A stretch of DNA of 64,000 bases, taken from Saccharomonospora xinjiangensis XJ-54 (GTDB lineage: Bacteria; Actinomycetota; Actinomycetes; Mycobacteriales; Pseudonocardiaceae). Made by a program: the position numbers and the translations under genes. Location of the stretch: the NCBI RefSeq assembly GCF_000258175.1, contig NZ_JH636049.1, forward strand, positions 1,713,482 through 1,777,481, in the 5' to 3' direction. The notes beneath the pieces are model-generated. The model had not been told where the DNA came from. It did not search any database and saw nothing but the letters and a program-made list of their open reading frames with translations. Numbering within the stretch: the stretch's first letter is position 1; every line of letters begins with the position of its first letter. Positions 62,492 to 64,000 of this stretch are shown here, piece after piece.

Positions 62492-64000
62492 TCAGTGCCG
62501 CAGCGCGGCCGGGGCGTGCGATGGCACGGCCGGCGCCCTCGGCGGCACCGGGTCCACCCGCCGATAGGGTTCCCCCTGCTTGGGCCTGGGGTCCGCCTCG
62601 CCCTTGTTCGGCCAGAACGAGAACGCCCGTTCGGCCTGGGCCGCGATGGTCAGTGACGGGTTGACGCCGAGGTTGGCCGTGATCGCCGTTCCGTCCACGA
62701 CGTGCAGGTTCGGATAGTTGAACACCCGGTGGTATGGGTCGATGACGCCGTTGGCGGCGTCCGTGCCGATGGGCGCTCCTCCGATGAAATGCGCGGTGAG
62801 CGGGATGTCGAACACCTCGCCCCACGTGCCGCCGGGGATGCCGCCGATGTGTTCGGCCGTCCGCACGTTCGCCTCGTGACCAGCCGGGATGAACGTCGGG
62901 TTCGGCGCACCGTGCCCCTGCTTCGACGTGTAGCGGCGCCGCCCGAACCAGCCTTTGCGCGTGTAGGTGGTGATGGAGTTGTCCACGCTCTGCATCACTA
63001 GCAGGATCACCGTGCGCTCGCTCCACCGGTAGCCGTTGAGCAGTTTGAGCGCCTGAACCGGATGTTTGCGCACGAAGCGGAGTACCTGCCGCCACCGTGG
63101 CACTTCCGACGCGCCGTCGGTGGCGACCGTCTGCAGCAGGCTCATGGCGTTGCTGCCCTTGCCGTACCGCACGGGCTCGATGTGGGTTTCCTCGTCGGGA
63201 TGGAACGACGACGTGATCGCCACTCCCCTGCTGAAGTTCCGATCGGGATCGATGGTGGTGCGAGCGGCCCCGACGATGGCCTCGGAGTTCGTGCGGGTCA
63301 GCTCACCCAACCGCCGCGACAGCTGGGGCAGCACACCCTTGTCCCGCATGTCGTGCAGCAGTCGCTGGGTGCCCCACGTGCCCGCCGCGAGCACGACGTG
63401 GCTCGCGGTGATCGTGTGCCGGAACCGGGGCGAGGTGGTGCCGGTCTTTCGGACGTCCACCTCGTACGTGCCGTCGCCACGGGGCCGGACGGCCGTCACC
63501 GTGGTCAGCGGGATCACCTTCGCCCCATGCCGCTCGGCGAGATACAGGTAGTTCTTCACGAGCGTGTTCTTCGCGCCGACCCGGCAGCCCGTCATGCACG
63601 CCCCACACTCGGTGCAGCCCACCCTGTCGGGCCCCGCGCCGCCGAAGTAGGGGTCCGCCACACGTTTGCCCGGCTCGCCGAAGTACACCCCGACCGGGGT
63701 GGGGTGGAAGGTGTCGGCCACACCCATATCGGCCGCCACCTTGCGGATGACCTCGTCGGACGGCGTGACGGTCGGGTTGGTGACCACGCCGAGCATCCTG
63801 CTCGCCTGGTCGTAGTGGGGGGCGAGTTCCGACTCCCAGTCGGTGATGTGTGCCCACTGGCGGTCGGCGTAGAACGGGCGCAACGGCCGGTACAGCGTGT
63901 TGGCGTAGACGAGCGAACCACCGCCGACTCCCGCGCCTGCCAGCACCATGACGTCCTTGAGCAGGTGGATGCGCTGGATGCCGAAGCAGCCGAGACTCGG
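62492..64000 (-). CDS. GMC-type FAD oxidoreductase, ChoD-like (5' end off the window)
   Basis: The last 502 residues of a flavoprotein are visible and the frame is open at the right edge, so the N-terminal FAD-binding part is missing. Family marks include GAGVGGGSLVYANTLYRP, a Cys-rich GCTECGACMTGC segment, the catalytic-region His in TAHFIGGAPIG and the Asn in NLGVNPSLTI. It resembles ChoD of mycobacteria, annotated as a cholesterol oxidase though the true substrate is debated. Genes for GMP synthase and ChoD are near each other in mycobacteria as well. The C-terminus is Pro/Ala-rich. Confidence 0.88.
   Translation of the reverse strand, partial: PSLGCFGIQRIHLLKDVMVLAGAGVGGGSLVYANTLYRPLRPFYADRQWAHITDWESELAPHYDQASRMLGVVTNPTVTPSDEVIRKVAADMGVADTFHPTPVGVYFGEPGKRVADPYFGGAGPDRVGCTECGACMTGCRVGAKNTLVKNYLYLAERHGAKVIPLTTVTAVRPRGDGTYEVDVRKTGTTSPRFRHTITASHVVLAAGTWGTQRLLHDMRDKGVLPQLSRRLGELTRTNSEAIVGAARTTIDPDRNFSRGVAITSSFHPDEETHIEPVRYGKGSNAMSLLQTVATDGASEVPRWRQVLRFVRKHPVQALKLLNGYRWSERTVILLVMQSVDNSITTYTRKGWFGRRRYTSKQGHGAPNPTFIPAGHEANVRTAEHIGGIPGGTWGEVFDIPLTAHFIGGAPIGTDAANGVIDPYHRVFNYPNLHVVDGTAITANLGVNPSLTIAAQAERAFSFWPNKGEADPRPKQGEPYRRVDPVPPRAPAVPSHAPAALRH

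Overview
The window is a high-GC actinobacterial chromosome segment. It is about 70% GC, with GTG/TTG starts, ATGA/GTGA stop-start overlaps and GC-rich hairpin terminators that lack U-tracts. The gene content (ImuA'/ImuB/DnaE2 mutasome with an actinobacterial SOS box, folD next to a DUF3017 gene, guaA near a ChoD-like GMC oxidase, DUF3558 lipoprotein, TNT-domain protein, PspC sensor kinase) fits a member of Pseudonocardiaceae such as Saccharomonospora, Amycolatopsis or Prauserella. The family assignment is inferred from gene content only.

Layout. 1-5.8 kb: a PglW-like (BREX type 2) NERD/double-kinase protein, a DUF3558 lipoprotein and a small helical protein. This block has lower GC in part and is bounded by two 37-bp direct repeats. 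5.8-14.7 kb: exonuclease III, an SH3b protein, a form I carbon monoxide dehydrogenase operon (coxM-coxS-coxL plus an XdhC-YHS fusion) with a divergent LysR regulator, a GyrI-like protein and a membrane protein. 14.7-20.1 kb: NADP isocitrate dehydrogenase, a DUF1918 protein, an unusual intergenic array of about 21-bp repeats, an MFS exporter, a frameshifted GtrA pseudogene, and folD-DUF3017. 20.7-29.4 kb: a TNT-domain toxin-type protein and the SOS-controlled imuA'-imuB-dnaE2 mutasome. 29.5-35.2 kb: an epoxide hydrolase divergent from a WYL regulator, and the perM-like-purN-purH operon. 35.3-45.5 kb: a DUF5336 membrane protein, sucCD, a large membrane protein, an M23 peptidase, PcrA helicase, and chorismate mutase behind what looks like an aromatic-residue attenuator. 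45.5-55.1 kb: a 26-bp tandem repeat, two single-pass proteins of similar layout, a Ser/Thr kinase followed by a pseudokinase, and a GT2-GtrA-YfhO glycosylation operon. 55.0-64.0 kb: a PspC sensor kinase/LuxR regulator pair divergent from a PspC effector operon, a GIDE-domain protein, guaA, palindromic intergenic repeats, a DUF1963 protein and a ChoD-like GMC oxidase that runs off the right edge.

How the genes work together. The cox genes would oxidise CO at a Mo-Cu centre and feed electrons to respiration. The YHS domain fused to XdhC may link molybdenum-cofactor handling to copper. icd and sucCD are TCA-cycle enzymes; purN, purH, guaA and folD serve purine and one-carbon metabolism. ImuA', ImuB and DnaE2 carry out damage-induced mutagenic synthesis from one LexA box. 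The GT2, GtrA and YfhO proteins look like a lipid-linked sugar transfer module for the cell surface. The PspC/HK/RR block is an envelope-stress module. No tRNA, rRNA, insertion sequence, integrase or CRISPR array was seen.
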